Source: Acestrorhynchus altus
Taxonomy: Eukaryota; Chordata; Actinopteri; Characiformes; Acestrorhynchidae
DNA length: 64,000 nucleotides
Direction: 5' to 3'
NCBI GenBank assembly: GCA_034509495.1
Contig: CM067523.1
Coordinates: 5,726,996 to 5,790,995, forward strand
Part shown: one piece after another, positions 10,897-23,582 of the stretch
Numbering within the stretch: the first letter of the stretch is position 1
How the letters are laid out: every line of letters begins with the position of its first letter
Position numbers and translations under genes: made by a program
Notes under the pieces: generated by a model
Told to the model about the DNA's origin: nothing
What the model saw: the letters and a program-made list of their open reading frames with translations, nothing else
Databases searched by the model: none

Positions 10897-13280
10897 ATCA
10901 ATATTCCACACTGTCACACATGTAGCTTTAGTAGGATGATTCAGACAGTAAAGTGTACACACACACACACACATATATAAACAAATTCCATTATTGGTGT
11001 TTTTTTGGTCTTTTGGTTGTTGAGCATCAACTAAAAAAATCAGCAGAAGAAACTTATCAAATCAAAATTGATTAGTAAGAGCTTTTTATAACTGCTGTCA
11101 CAGAACAGCTTCACAGAAATCAAAAAATAGAAAGGTCAGCAACACATGAAACTAAAGATAAAGATATAACTGACATTTAGACATAACTACATGTGAATCA
11201 CAGTGAGCTCCAGGCCACTGGTGGTGCTGTTTTGACAAATATACTAGTGCATCTCAAAAAAATAGAATACTGTGAAAATGATTTTACTTTCATAATAACT
11301 GTCATATATTTTATATTCATTAAAATTTTCTGTTTGTTTAAAAGTTGATATTGTGAGCTATAAGCCATACTGATCAACAGTAAACAAAGAAAGGCTTGAA
11401 ATGTCACTTTACATGTAAGAAGTATAAAATACATTATGTCAGTTTAATGTTTTGATTGAAATTGTGATCACAAATGAGCTTTTAAACGATATTTAAACTT
11501 TTTTTAGATGCAAAACCAGTCTGTCATTGAGAAATTTGAGAAAACCATACTGCTTTTTAATATTTAATTGATTTGTTAGAAGAATGTTTTTTTACTAAAC
11601 ATAATACTGAAATTTCACTTTACTGAAAATGCTCTTATGCTGTAGGAATAATAGTAATGGATACGTATTGGCCTGCTTGCAGAATCCTGCAGATTTGCAC
11701 GCATCCTGTGAAGACAGCTCTGATGTAATATGTCGTGTGTATGAGAAAGCTGCAGGTGTCTATTGAGAAATAAAGAGAGGTGACTATTTAAAGTCAAGGA
11801 TTTTGCTGAATGCACACAGATTGTGAAATGCGTGATCTTTCATGATACCTTCCAGCTCCAGAGATAAACCTTACACACACTCACTGTGACATTGCCAAAC
11901 ACAAAATACACACTTCCCACATCCAATGTATCAATTAAAGAAACGGTAATTGTTGATTTGAATGCATTTAGTACAGGTTATGAGTATTAAAAAACAGGAT
12001 TTAACAGAAATGTGCAGACTTTTACACATAATTGTAGGTAAGATACCTGTATGTAAGAACTCTTTTATGGCCTACATGCATATACTGATGTTATTTGTCT
12101 CAGCAGTGAATGTGATTACTCGAACATAACTCTATATATCATTACAGTTAATACAAATAAAGTAAAATAAAATTTGATAGTTAAAAATGAATTTTACATC
12201 AAGAAATAATGATGCTACACCGGCTCTTAAACTGACTCTAACAACAGTACACACATTGTTGTAGACTCCAGAAGGGATCTGCTACTCATTGCACAGCACA
12301 TTGCACATTGCACAGAAGAATGTTGTTATTTTTTTATCAATACCAGGATATAAACAGAGTAAGAAACGGTTGAGATGATATTGAATTTTAAAGTTTTTAA
12401 ATAACGATCTGTCTCAATCGTGTGGAAGCCTTTATTCTGCTCCCTTGCTCTGCTCCATACCCTACTCTTAGGTCATCCTCTCCTCTGCTCCTCTGTGTAC
12501 TCTTGTACACACCCTATTGCCATTCAGCTGAAATATATTGGGGTGTGATTTTTTTTTCCATATCGCCCAGCCCTAATGTTTCATTAAAACAACACTTCTG
12601 TAACTGTTAAGCATGGCGGTGGATCAATCATGATTTGGACTTGTGTTGCAGCCAGTGTCATGAGGAACATTTCAGTGAGGGATGAACTGAGAGTAGAGCA
12701 GAAAACAGATTCAATGAAATATCAGCAATTTATGGAAGCAAACATCTTTCAGTCTGTAAAAAAGCTGAAGATGGAAAGTGGTTGGAGAAGGATAATGATC
12801 CTTAACACACCTTAAAATCCACAAGTGGTCCTTAAAATCCTTAAGATCCTCAGGAGGTGCGAGTTGAAGGTTATGTCATGGCCCTCAACCTAAACATCTG
12901 TGGATAGAATAAAAAAATAAATAAAAATAAATTAGAATAAAAAAATGAAAGAAAAGGTGAAAGTCCCAGCATTACACATAAAACATGTTCTTATACTTAA
13001 TCATTTACATTATAACTTAATCATTTTCACAAAAGTGTTGGAACAATCATGTTCTCTTTCATCAAATTCATTAGACATAATGTTGCTGACTTTTTTTTTA
13101 AAGACAATTTGGGTCAATAGATTTTTGTGGGCTTAGAGTAACAACGGAAAGTTCAGTTTGAAAGCCAGTGGATATGAGCCCTGATTTTTCTGCACAGTGT
13201 GCAAAAACATGGTCCCTCCTCTGCAAGGTGTACAGTATCCCACAGGCTGGAGATAAGATATGAGGCTCATGGACTGGTGT
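10897..13280. other. Spacer between the two protease genes
   Basis: AT-rich DNA with a short (CA)n near 10956, a second copy of the 4525-4580 repeat block near 11113-11170, and a Tc1 relic at about 12600-12905 (listed separately). A fragment at 12530-12575 ends in TATCGCCCAGCCCTAA, like the terminus of a common teleost DNA element. I recognise no gene. Confidence 0.5.
12600..12905 (+). mobile_element. Tc1-like transposase relic
   Basis: A broken plus-strand frame resembles the central DDE region of Tc1 transposases: KHGGGSIMIW, then an AASV.. stretch, then YQQFMEANIFQSVKKLK, then NTP followed by a stop where the family has DNDPKHT, and finally a frameshifted equivalent of the W-P-S motif. 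Stops and shifts make it non-functional. It lies about 0.4 kb upstream of the second protease promoter. Confidence 0.7.
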
Positions 13281-13284
13281 TCCG

Positions 13285-13292
13285 TATATAAT
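13285..13292 (+). promoter_or_regulatory. TATA box of second chymotrypsinogen gene
   Basis: TATATAAT lies 44 bp before the ATG, the same spacing as in copy 1. Confidence 0.65.
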
Positions 13293-13328
13293 GTGCTAAG
13301 AGTGGTGAAAAAAAAATCAGCTGAAAAC

Positions 13329-15831
13329 ATGGCCTTACTCTGGATCGTCTCCTGCCTTGCCTTCGTCAGTGCAGCCTATGGTGAGTGGTGAACATTTATA
13401 CAGCCATGCTGTTTAACTTTTGTTTTTAAATTTCTCTTGGATCGGTATTTGTTATGTGATTAGAGCGGGATTTTCTTTCCCAGGCTGTGGCGTCCCTGCT
13501 ATCCCTCCAGTCATCACTGGATACGCCAGAATTGTGAATGGTGAGGAGGCAGTGCCCCATTCCTGGCCCTGGCAGGTGTCTCTGCAGGTATGTTTCATAT
13601 CCTCAAATGCAATGTAAAATAATATCCTGAACTACAGACTGTCTCAGAAGCTGTATATTATAAGAGAGGTTTGCTTTCCATAATATAATCATATTATATT
13701 TCCATTAATTTTATTAATCACTTATACAGTCTTAAAAATAAAGATGCCAAAAGGGTAATCTGGAGCAGTTCTACTGGGACCACTTTTAGTTCCCTAAATA
13801 TTAAAACACGTTTTTATTGAACACATATTGTTATTTGTTATGAAAAATATATAGAGTTTGTTTTTATTTTACCATAAAACATGGGATATTGCTTTGAAAT
13901 ATTAACTGTAGGCATTCTCTGTTTATTTCTGTTTACAATTTACTTATTTAAAACCAAGTTGTAGACATAACATAGAAATATGAATTTATTAATTTATTTT
14001 TAAACTAAATGTAGAATTTTCATAGCTATATCCCAGTATGTTACATGTGGCTAATAAATAGAATTGGGCCTTAAAATGTGCAGACCACATTTGCTTCATT
14101 TACATTTTGAAAATGTGGATAGGGCCCACTGCTCCTCGCACAAGTGCTCACTGCCCCCTACTGTATATTGCAGTGCATGGATGAGTTAAAAGTGGAGGAC
14201 AAGTAATTTAACTAAACTATTTAGGGATGTTTGTTACTGTCATAAATGCTGTTAATGTATCCTTATTGTAAAATGTTGCTTAAAATGAAAGATTGTTCAA
14301 GACAAATGATTAAAAAACAAGTTTTTAAGACTTTGTCTCAAACTACACTTTCAGCATTTATAGTGTGTGTTATTACTATATCATAAGAGTAATAGAAGCC
14401 TGGACCTGCACAGTAAGACTCTAAAGTAACCCTTTTTACAGGACTACACAGGATTCCACTTCTGTGGTGGCTCCCTGATCAACGAGTGGTGGGTTGTGAC
14501 TGCTGCTCATTGCAATGTGAGGTAATTCCCTCCTCTTTTAAAAGGCTTATTGCTCCAGGACGCAGCCTATCAGAGGAACTAGTGTTATTTGACTCCACAA
14601 TGTACTGATGAACTCTTACCTATTACTCATCGCAGGACTTCCCACCGCGTGATCCTGGGAGAGCATGACCGTTCTTCTAATGCTGAGGCCATCCAGACCA
14701 TGAGTGTTGGCAAGGTGTGCATTTTAAAGATAATAAGAAACCAGTTTCATGTTAAATACTTGGTATCGGATGTGTAACTGAAGATGTTTTTTCCCAATTA
14801 GGTTTTCAAGCACCCCAACTACAACGGTTTTACCATCAACAATGACATCTTGCTGATCAAGCTTGCCACCCCCGCCCAGCTGAGCACTCGCGTGTCCCCT
14901 GTGTGTGTTGCTCAGACCAGTGACAACTTCCCTGGTGGCATGAAGTGTGTCACCTCTGGATGGGGCCTGACCAGACACAATGGTAGCTTTCAATGCAATG
15001 TTGAAATCTATGATAGTCTATACAATAATATTTGAAAGACTATTTAAGATATTTTTTGCATGTTTTCTAGATGTTTTTTTTACTTGTATATTAATGTAGG
15101 TGCTAGTTTCAGTTTTGTCTCAAGAACATATGATTAAAATGGCATTTTAGAAATTGTACAGTGTGTATTAAATACAGTTCGAGACTCATGCTTATGCACA
15201 AGCAACACAGACTCACATAAATCAACCAGTGTAAGTCTTTGTCCAGTACATACTCCCCATCCTAAACCTAAACCTGTGCCAGTCAGGGCTGATGTAAGTT
15301 GCCAGTCCAGACCCCCGAGAGGAACAGCTGCCTTAACTCTAGTTAGCTTTGTCAGCTTTGTCAATTTCTTCTCCATTACAGCTCCTGATACCCCTGCAAA
15401 GCTCCAGCAGGCCTCTCTGCCCCTGCTGACCAATGATGAGTGCAAACGTCACTGGGGCTCTAAGATCACCGAGTTGATGATCTGTGCCGGAGCTTCTGGA
15501 GCCTCCTCATGCATGGTAAATCATCGAATGAATCAGAAGAAGCACTAGTTAACAGTGGAACCAGTGATAATTATATAGTGGCATCACTGTGTATAGTTCT
15601 CATTAAATGACTGAGGAGCTTCTGCTGAAAGTTCTAATCATACTTAAACTTCTATGTGTTTTGTTTCAGGGTGACTCTGGTGGTCCTCTGGTGTGTCAGA
15701 AAGCTGGAGCTTGGACGCTGGTTGGTATTGTGTCCTGGGGCAGCAGCACCTGCACAACCACCATGCCCGGAGTGTACGCTCGTGTGACCAAGCTCCGTGC
15801 CTGGATGGACCAGACTATTGCTGCTAACTAA
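13329..15831 (+). CDS. ctrb2: Chymotrypsinogen B-like serine protease, copy 2 (Gly226 type)
   Basis: Seven exons: 13329-13380, 13484-13587, 14442-14521, 14636-14714, 14802-14982, 15382-15515, 15670-15831. They total 792 nt and 263 residues, the standard chymotrypsinogen length. The signal peptide is MALLWIVSCLAFVSAAYG; the propeptide CGVPAIPPVITGYAR is cleaved before IVNGEE. The triad is His75, Asp120 and Ser213, with Ser189 in SSCM and Gly244, equivalent to Gly226 (MPGVYARV), lining the S1 pocket. All ten conserved cysteines are present. Exon boundaries and phases are identical to those of copy 1, so the pair arose by tandem duplication. Introns here are shorter. It should be secreted from the exocrine pancreas as a digestive zymogen. 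Compared with copy 1 it keeps the ancestral 99-loop (FKHPNYNGFTINND). Numbering of the paralogues is arbitrary. Confidence 0.96.
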
Positions 15832-15842
15832 AGCACGGCATC

Positions 15843-15863
15843 AATAAAATCTTCATCAATAAA
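15843..15863 (+). terminator. Two polyadenylation signals of second chymotrypsinogen gene
   Basis: AATAAA occurs at 15843-15848 and again at 15858-15863, just 12 and 27 bp after the stop. Confidence 0.75.
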
Positions 15864-16906
15864 GAGGCTTTGATGTATTACAATCAAGTCTTTTTTGTCA
15901 TTTGAGGCTAAACTTTGAGGCTTTTCAATGTAGTGTGTACACCACAACAAACATTCCAGAATGTCCTGCAGATTCTGAACAGAGCAACCATTCAAGAACA
16001 TTCTCAATGGTAGGTTGTCACAATTGGTCAACAGTTGTGAAGTTGTTTGACGGTTTTACTATTTGACAACCAAATTAGTATTACCTCCTCTGGGCCTCCA
16101 TCACAAATAACCTGTTTGTATATATTCTGCAAGTCGCCGTGGCCACAACAAAACCTCCCATCTCATGAAGTTCATAAAATTAACTCCAATGTTTATTAAT
16201 GTAAATAGATTATAATTAAGGTCATGTGGATTCTCTAGGTCCCTTTAAAATAGTATAAACTAAAAATAAATAAACAAATAAATTAAAATAAATTAAAAGC
16301 TATAACTATGCAATAATCTTACACAGCATACAACTAACTACAGGCTAGAGTTAGTATAGTTCAGATTTAACTTCAAATGTATAACTCTTACAATAATGTC
16401 CAACTGGGTACACTGGTCTCTGCTAAATCAATTTCAAGACTATAGTAACTTGTAAATGGAAGTGTAAATGGAATATTGTATGGAGATTCAGTACCAAAGT
16501 TTGGGTAATTTGAACAAAGTAAAGGAAAGAAAAAAATCAAAGCCTTACGCTTGAAATTAAATATATTTAAAAAATAATAAATAAATGTAGGAAAAGTTAA
16601 TTTTAGTTTAAATATAACTTACTGTTGATTTGCTCAGTCTGACAAAACTGACCTCTGTTATGCTGCTGCTGGTGGCAACGCTGTCTAAAACAACTGTCTG
16701 TGCAGTATCGAGCAGTATTTCTTGGAGGCAATGTAGAGAGGAGTCTTCAACCCTTGCCAGATAAAGTCTGAAACTGAAAGACATATGACCTGAAAGTGAA
16801 ACAAGGCCTAAATGTAAAATAAATAAATAAAAAAAATTATTATTATGAAAAATAGATATCAAAATAAATGGAAACTGTATTACACTGACTGACCAACAGG
16901 TGGCAA

Positions 16907-16952
<46 letters not shown>

Positions 16953-17900
16953 ATGATGTGTATATATATATATATATATATATCAAATGATATATGTACA
17001 CATGATGATGCCTCACCGTGTCTTTTTCATGTGTCACTTGTGCAGAATGAACCTGAATCGTATGTGAGGTGAAAAGCACAACAAATAGACAAGTCTGTAC
17101 ACACTATGTTTACTATGTAACCAGTTGTCCACATGGCCAGCAGCAGGTATATTTAACAGGACGGATTTGTTTACACTGCTATAACATGGCTGAAATGATT
17201 AGGATAGTGGGATTTATTTTACATGCATCTTGGCTTGCATTTTTAGATGGATTGCCCATCCAGGTACAATCCTGACACATACATTTCTTAGCAAAACTAG
17301 TAACTAGTAATTATTTTAATAATGAATTGTATTTACTTTTTTAGTATCTATAATTTCTTTATTATTTATTTATTACATTTTATTTATATGCATCCACGTG
17401 TCATTAATCGTTAACCATTTCTTTCAGTGCACCCTTTGGTGGGGATACAATCAAATATCAAATCAAAGACTTTAGGGGACTTTTGCTTGCATTCCATATT
17501 CAAAACCCATAGACTTGTTTTACACTGGTATGATGCAGAACTTTGAATTCTGAAATCTTGTAACCCCAACTTGGGTCATCCCTTTGGAAAACTCGAGACA
17601 CATGTGTACGTAATACGACCAAACTGTCGAGTGGGAATAAGTCAGCTGGCTATGGCTTAATTGTGCCTAGGGAGAGAAATGTCCACAAAGAGCCACTTTA
17701 TGCCTGTTTTTTCAGACTCACAGACACGTGAAATGGCCACACACTTTGAAGATGAGTATGCCTTTTTTCTGTTTGGCTGGAAGAGCGAAAGAGCTAACAA
17801 TCAACAAATTGTATAGACAGATGAGATGCATTCTTATGTGCAGACACATTACATATTAAGAAAGTTCCAAAATTAACTTGCCAATACAAGGATTGAGATG
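15864..17900. other. Intergenic region with TA microsatellites and two orphan exon-like ORFs
   Basis: No recognised gene. (TA)n runs are at 16910-16947 and 16960-16983. A minus-strand open segment at 16623-16789 is bounded by a good acceptor and a GTAAGT donor. A plus-strand ORF begins at 17186 with a signal-peptide-like N-terminus and meets a GT donor at 17264. Both are discussed as findings and neither has recognisable homology. Confidence 0.4.
16623..16789 (-). other. Orphan exon-like open segment (minus strand)
   Basis: 167 bp are open in one frame between TTTCACTTTCAG and GTAAGT. The reading includes SFRLYLARVEDSSLHCLQEI and LLDTAQTVVLDSVATSSS. I do not recognise it. It could be an exon of a lineage-specific gene or a chance open frame; no partner exon was found nearby. 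Confidence 0.2.
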
Positions 17901-17929
17901 TTTGACTGCTCAGAAGTACTGTACAAAGT

Positions 17930-18680
17930 AAATGCACTATGTACTAACACTCTAATAATTTGTAGTAATGCTGTAGAATAAAGTAATATCCCTATAATAA
18001 CACTGGGTAATAACAGTTTAATAACACTGTAACAACAGTGTAATACTACCACATAACCATGGAATAACACAGCCTAATAATAATCATAATATAATCATAG
18101 TAATAGATGTTATTAATAAAATCAATGTAATTACTTTGTAATAACACAGGGCAATTTAAACAAAAATGTTAACTGTATAATAACACAGTGTAATAACAAG
18201 GTGTAATAACAAGGTGTAATAACACTGTTGTAAGAACAGTGTAATATCACTGTAACTGCTGCATAACAACAATGTTTAATAAAAATGCAATCACACTGTG
18301 GAATAACAATGTGGAATAATGTAATGACAGCATTAAAACAGTTTAACACAAAATAACAATGCAACATGGTGCAATAACCATGTAATAACAGAGTAATAAC
18401 AATGTAATAGAACTGTGTGTATTATTAAATGTAATAACCGACTAATTAAGTAAAACATTGTATAACAACAATGTAATTAAATTGTAATGACCATTTAAGA
18501 GTGATAACTGTGTCCTAATAATCAGGGGTGCACATAAGTGGTGCGCAGGTGTGCATGCGTGGTCAAAATTAATGTTGCGCGGCTTCTCATTGTATTGAAT
18601 GCCACGCAACATTAATTTTGACCACGCATGCACACCTGTGCACCCCTGCTAATAAAATTGTGTAATTACAGTTTAATAAC
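17930..18680 (+). repeat. Degenerate TAATAACA(N)GTG tandem array
   Basis: The plus strand repeats variants of AGTGTAATAACA (for example AACAAGGTGTAATAACAAGG) with a period of about 12-16 bp over about 0.7 kb. A hAT-type MITE has inserted at 18523-18648. Confidence 0.8.
18523..18648. mobile_element. Palindromic hAT-type MITE, 126 bp, with 8-bp target duplication
   Basis: The left end CAGGGGTGCAC and right end GTGCACCCCTG are inverted repeats. The arms extend inward through GGTGTGCATGCGTGGTCAAA and AATTAATGTTGCG on both sides, so most of the element is one hairpin. The flanks ctaataat (18515-18522) and ctaataaa (18649-18656) match at 7 of 8 positions, the target-site duplication length of hAT transposons. 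It has no coding capacity and depended on a transposase in trans. Confidence 0.85.
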
Positions 18681-18704
18681 AATTCATAAATATAGCCGCA
18701 TTGG

Positions 18705-19325
18705 CACATTTTTGGGCCCAAGCACTTCTTAGTAAAATGAGGCCCAATATGTGTATTTTGTGTATTTGCTTGTTACAATACACTATTTTGTTTTGCTTGT
18801 TATAGTGTCACCTAGCAAGGAAGTATCACCAAACCTTGAGAGTTGTCCACAACCCCCTAGAATAAATGCCTGTAAAGTTTTGGAACTCCCAGTAAAAGGC
18901 TTTCAGAGTTAGTTCCTAAAGATTACTGAGATTTGAAGATTTAAAAAATAACCATTAAAGTTCAGGTTTCTATGATTTATTTGATACCAAATTTGTGCGG
19001 ATTGTTCGAAAACTCGACTGGTTTGTGCTACATTTTTTAAATTTTGTATAGTATGCAAATTAGCTTAAAATCTAAGTGGGTGGGACTATATGACTCTTGA
19101 ATGGAATGAGGCAAATAATCAGATACTTGTCTCTATATCATACGGAGTAGGAGACCCTGACGCCACCAGGCAAATCTATTAAGAAGGACTAATACTTGTT
19201 GACCAAATTTCATGTCCATGTTTCTTATGGTTTGGTCTGTACACACTGTTTTTGGGGGAGAAAAATAAAGAAGAAGAAAACAATAGGGTTCCTGCATCTT
19301 CAGTGTTTGCACTGCCAATAAAGCT
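18705..19325 (+). repeat. Dispersed repeat of the GGCCCAAGCAC type, copy 1
   Basis: It starts at GGGCCCAAGCACTTCTTAG and includes GACCAAATTTCATGTCCATG and TTTCTTATGGTTTGGTCTGT. The same family occurs in opposite orientation near 43745-44080. It has the feel of a common teleost DNA repeat; the class is unknown. Confidence 0.55.
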
Positions 19326-19454
19326 GTGCAATTTTTTATGGGTAAACATCGCTTTTAACAGAACCATATAACAATCTACATCTATCAACATCAATCTATC
19401 AATCAATCTAAACAAACAAGCAATCAAAAATTCAGCCATGTGCTTTGCCCATTA

Positions 19455-19460
19455 TTTATT
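19455..19460 (-). terminator. Candidate polyadenylation signal of agrp
   Basis: AATAAA on the minus strand, about 680 bp past the agrp stop. I saw no better candidate nearer the stop, but the choice is not proven. Confidence 0.35.
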
Positions 19461-20134
19461 GATAACACACAGTTCAGATACACAGTTCAGATGAGAGGTC
19501 TGTACAAAAGCTGAAGCAAAATGAACAATGTGAGGCACTCTGGAACATTATATTCATCTGAAGGTGGTACTTATCTGAATTCAGGGCAACATATTCTATT
19601 TTAGAACCTGTACATGAAAAAGTACATACATGCACCAAATCAATAGATGGTGCAAAATACCTGCATTAATGTAAGGCCACAATGAAAATGCATTGCATTT
19701 CCATTGCAGGAATTGTTAGACTACTCTGGTTTCATGGTCACTTTAGAATTATTTTTGCAAAAGATGAGCCAGTTTTCAGTCTGTGCAAATAACAAACCAT
19801 TAGTAACTCTATAAACAGAATGTGACAGATACAATTTCCAATGGTGTTCCCTGGAACAAATTCAGAAAGGATGTGCACACCAAAATAATGTGTCTGCATA
19901 TAAACATTTATAAAAAATACAGATAATACTGAGGTATGATTCTAGATGTGTGATGCTGTAGTTTAACACATTCAAAATGATCACAAATAATTCATTTTTA
20001 TACGTTTTGCATGTTTTCATGCATCTCTGTGCACATTGACATATGTGTTTTTGTGTTTGTGTGCCAGTTTGAGCACATAACTTCTGTACATATGCTGCTA
20101 TCAGCACCCCAAAACAGGGGCAGTCTCCTTGGTG

Positions 20135-23100
20135 CTAGGCACGTCCGTGTTTGCAGGTGTGGTCCATGCTGCGGCAGTAGCAGAAGGCTTTGAAGAAGCG
20201 GCAGTAGCAGGTGTCGCAGGCATCACAGCAGGGCAACTGGTGGCCCAGGCAGGATTGCTGGTGGGGAATGCAGCGCCCAGGGGAGCGTGTGCCTCTCCTC
20301 TGCAGCTGCACTGTGTCAGCCACATCCTGTGCATACTGAAAAGAACATCACAAGGCAGGTTTATCAGCAGTGTACATGTCTGCCCATACAATGGCTTAAA
20401 AGATCGATATATATAAGTAAATAGTTGTGGAACCCCTGCTTCTCGAGCTACCAAATATTTGCATGCAATCCTTTATTTTAACAACTGTGCCAGTTCTCAT
20501 GCTTCTGTCATTGATATGTGTCCTTCAGCTTGTCAACAAATGCATGTGTACAGCTGTCTGTGTGATTTATATTTATAAACAATTCCACTCAACAGCTGTA
20601 GAGGGAGCCTACAAGACGTTTAATTGATTCAGTGACCAATTTTCAGTACAAAGTATGTCAAGTTTGGCCTAGCATAACTTAGTAGTATTTGTTCAAATCA
20701 CAATCACAAACTCCCGAGTACAAGAGGACGGCGTACGGTCATTCAGCAATTAGAAGCATTGAGGTGTGAAATGCAGTCTGGGATGCACTATATTGACAGA
20801 AGTCCTGGGATACATGCTCATTCATTCTTCCCAAAATCAAGAGTAACATCCCCATCTCTTTCCAAAAATTGGATGGAGAACATAGTTCCATTGCTCCACA
20901 GCTCAATTCTGGGTGCTTTTATAGGCAATTTCCCCTGTGATTCCAGTGAGTGCTGACAGAAAAGTGTGGAGAGAGAGAGGAAGGTCAACTGGTACAGTCT
21001 AAAAATGGACAAAGATGGCTGTCCAAAGTCACCCCCTGATGCATCCTTGGAACAAGAACATAACTGGGCATTTGGACTGTACTTGGCTAGATGGAGACCT
21101 GTGAATGGAACAGTGCTTGGGCTGCAGCTGGTGACATTTTACAGTTCCACAAGAACACAAGAATGCAGATTGAGGATCAGCCAATGTGTCAGCCTAGAGC
21201 ATGACTAATGATATTGTCTGATAATAATGCAACACAGTGTTCATTAACAGATGTGTTGGGCTGATAATAATCAATTGTTTTGGTCTCATCAGAGCTAGGA
21301 TTAAAACTAGTGGTCTGCTTATGACAGAAAGAAACCTCTTTGTATTTGTTTAGATTCATCCTAGTTGTATCTTTGGGCAGCCCCAAAAACAGACATCTCA
21401 TCTCTCCTGTGATTTGCGGGATTCTCCCTCACATTGGTAGAGACGTCTTGATGCCTGCAAATCCTATATAATATCCAGGAAATTAGGCATATGAGGCATG
21501 CTCACCCTTCTCAGTCATTGGGACTGAAATCCTTAGTCTGTAATTTATGTTTAGTAGACCTGAAATGAGTTTCTGCAGAGTGAGATGCCTTTAAGAGTCA
21601 CCCCTTGACAGTTGATTGCTGACATTTTGTCTGTAATTCATTGTTTGTTCATAACTGTAAGGAGTGTTTCTGAATATAAATGCTTGTTTTATTAAAAGGA
21701 AAATATAGTCCATAATTAGGCTTAATACACGTACAGGAAACCAGTCCAAGACTTTATAAAGATCTGATAAATTAATATAAATTGACATTGGAAATAGACA
21801 TTATCAGACTTATAAGCTCCTTGAATCAGTGTGTTTGAACAGGAAAAGTACAAAAAAAGCCACCCCTATTCTATTCTTCACTACAGTGCTTCTCAAACAT
21901 GGTCCTGCCACCCACCTGTCCTGTCCATTTAGTGGATTCCCTGTTCACAACACACCTGATTCCAATAATCAGTCCTCACAGAGTCATAGGGGAAGCAAGA
22001 AATTCACTCAAATGTGCAGGGCAGGGTGCACCAGGACCGGACTTAAGAAACATTAATTTATTGTAGTATATCCATTCATTTTCACATCAGTTATATTAGA
22101 TTCTATAGATGGTTCTTTAAAGCCATGTTAAAACCAATAAAACCAGTATATTAATGGAAGTAACAGAATGTCAGTAATTGACTTTGCTTAATTTAAGCTT
22201 CTTACCACACAGACACATTAATTTGACTGTATTTATAATCATAAAAATGGCTATTATTGCTATAGCAGAGCTCAGAGAGTCTAGCTAAAGCTGAGTTACC
22301 CAAAGGCAACATGATTATTACAGCATGACAACAACAAGCTTCTTTCTTTTACATTGTCTGCTACTGCTGTCAACAGAGCACAAGCTCTACTGAACACATA
22401 CAGAAAAAAATAAATGAAATAAACCACAACAGCTTCCAAGAAATTTGTTTTTCATTTGTTTTTCCTCGAGCGATCATGTTCATCTCAACATAAAAAAAGT
22501 GCATTACGCAAAAGGAGTGGTTGAATAGCAATTTTTTTTATAAGCCTACCTCATCATAGGAAACAGGATCCACCAGGAGTTCTTCCACTGAATCAATCCT
22601 GGGTCGAACAGGATCCACTCCAGGAACAGAGTCTTGCACAGCTATGGAACAATCCAAAATGATATCAGAACATTCCAACCTAACTTATGACTGTAGAAAT
22701 CTTTATGTACTAGATATCAATTCAAAATGCACGTTATGATTTTGTTTTGATAATCAACTGGATTATCAAAATTTTGATTGATGGACCTGAAACTCCACTT
22801 CTGCTAGACATACTGATATACATGCAGTATTATATAAACAAAATTCTTGCAATCTTATGTTTGATTCAGTTATTGAGAAGATCCATTGGTTGAAATATTA
22901 AAGTTTAGAAGCAAATCTGCTGCCTGTTTTGATTATGACAATTCTGCAAAGAGAAGCATAACAATTTCTATGTTACTGTAGAAATACAGTCCAATATAAA
23001 AGTACAAAAGATATCTAATGTGTGAAGCTATTTATCTAGACAATAAATGTTTTCAGTCTTGACTATCATTACAATAAACACAAACAGATTCCAAAGCTTT

Positions 23101-23427
23101 GCTGAAAGCCGGAGTTTACAGTTCCCATCCAATGTGTAGTTTATCTAATCAGTCCTTCTTTAAAGCAAACCAAGTGAATCTGTTGGTGGAACGATCCTGT
23201 GTTCTTTGAATCAAATCATATCAATAATTGTACTGTTAACATATTTGTACTTATTTTGAACATAATTATGTTTACAATACATATCACTTACTAATATCTG
23301 GGAAAAATGTATTATCTGCCCTCCTCATGCTTGGACGTGAGTCCTCCATGTGGTTAGTCCGGACAAGACCAGATGCAATCTGGACCATGTTCAGACTAAA
23401 CCAGCAGAACATTACAAGACTCAGCAT
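20135..23427 (-). CDS. agrp: Agouti-related peptide (AgRP), melanocortin-receptor antagonist
   Basis: Three coding exons on the minus strand: 23427-23292 (ATG at 23427), 22641-22550 and 20335-20135 (stop TAG). Phases agree and give 142 residues. The N-terminus MLSLVMFCWFSLNMVQIASG is a signal peptide. An acidic, variable middle follows (VEELLVDPVSYDE). The C-terminus is the agouti cysteine knot, with ten cysteines from GRCIPHQQSC to HTCKHGRA and the receptor-binding loop CRFFKAFC containing the RFF triad. AgRP is a hypothalamic neuropeptide that blocks MC4R/MC3R signalling by alpha-MSH and promotes feeding. Adjacency to atp6v0d1 matches the AGRP (agrp1) locus rather than the asip or agrp2 loci. 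A donor at 24243/24242 suggests a non-coding first exon, as in mammals. Confidence 0.93.
21883..22055. mobile_element. MITE with imperfect ~25-bp terminal inverted repeats, in agrp intron
   Basis: The left end CAGTGCTTCTCAAACATGGT pairs with a right end whose reverse complement is AATGTTTCTTAAGTCCGGTC. The body has the common CACACCTGATTCCAATAATC phrase. A related copy (GGTCCTCCAGGAGCAGAGTT) lies at about 39235-39425. Confidence 0.55.
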
Positions 23428-23582
23428 GGCCACTGATGCAGGAAAGTGTCCTTCCCTTCTTCAGACTGGTGTTTAGTTGACTAAATAGAAGCAATAAAAA
23501 GGTAGAAAAGACCCAATAAATCAATTTTTGAGACAGTTTGAGACAATAAAACAAATAGTTAGGAACCTTGTAATATGCAAAC

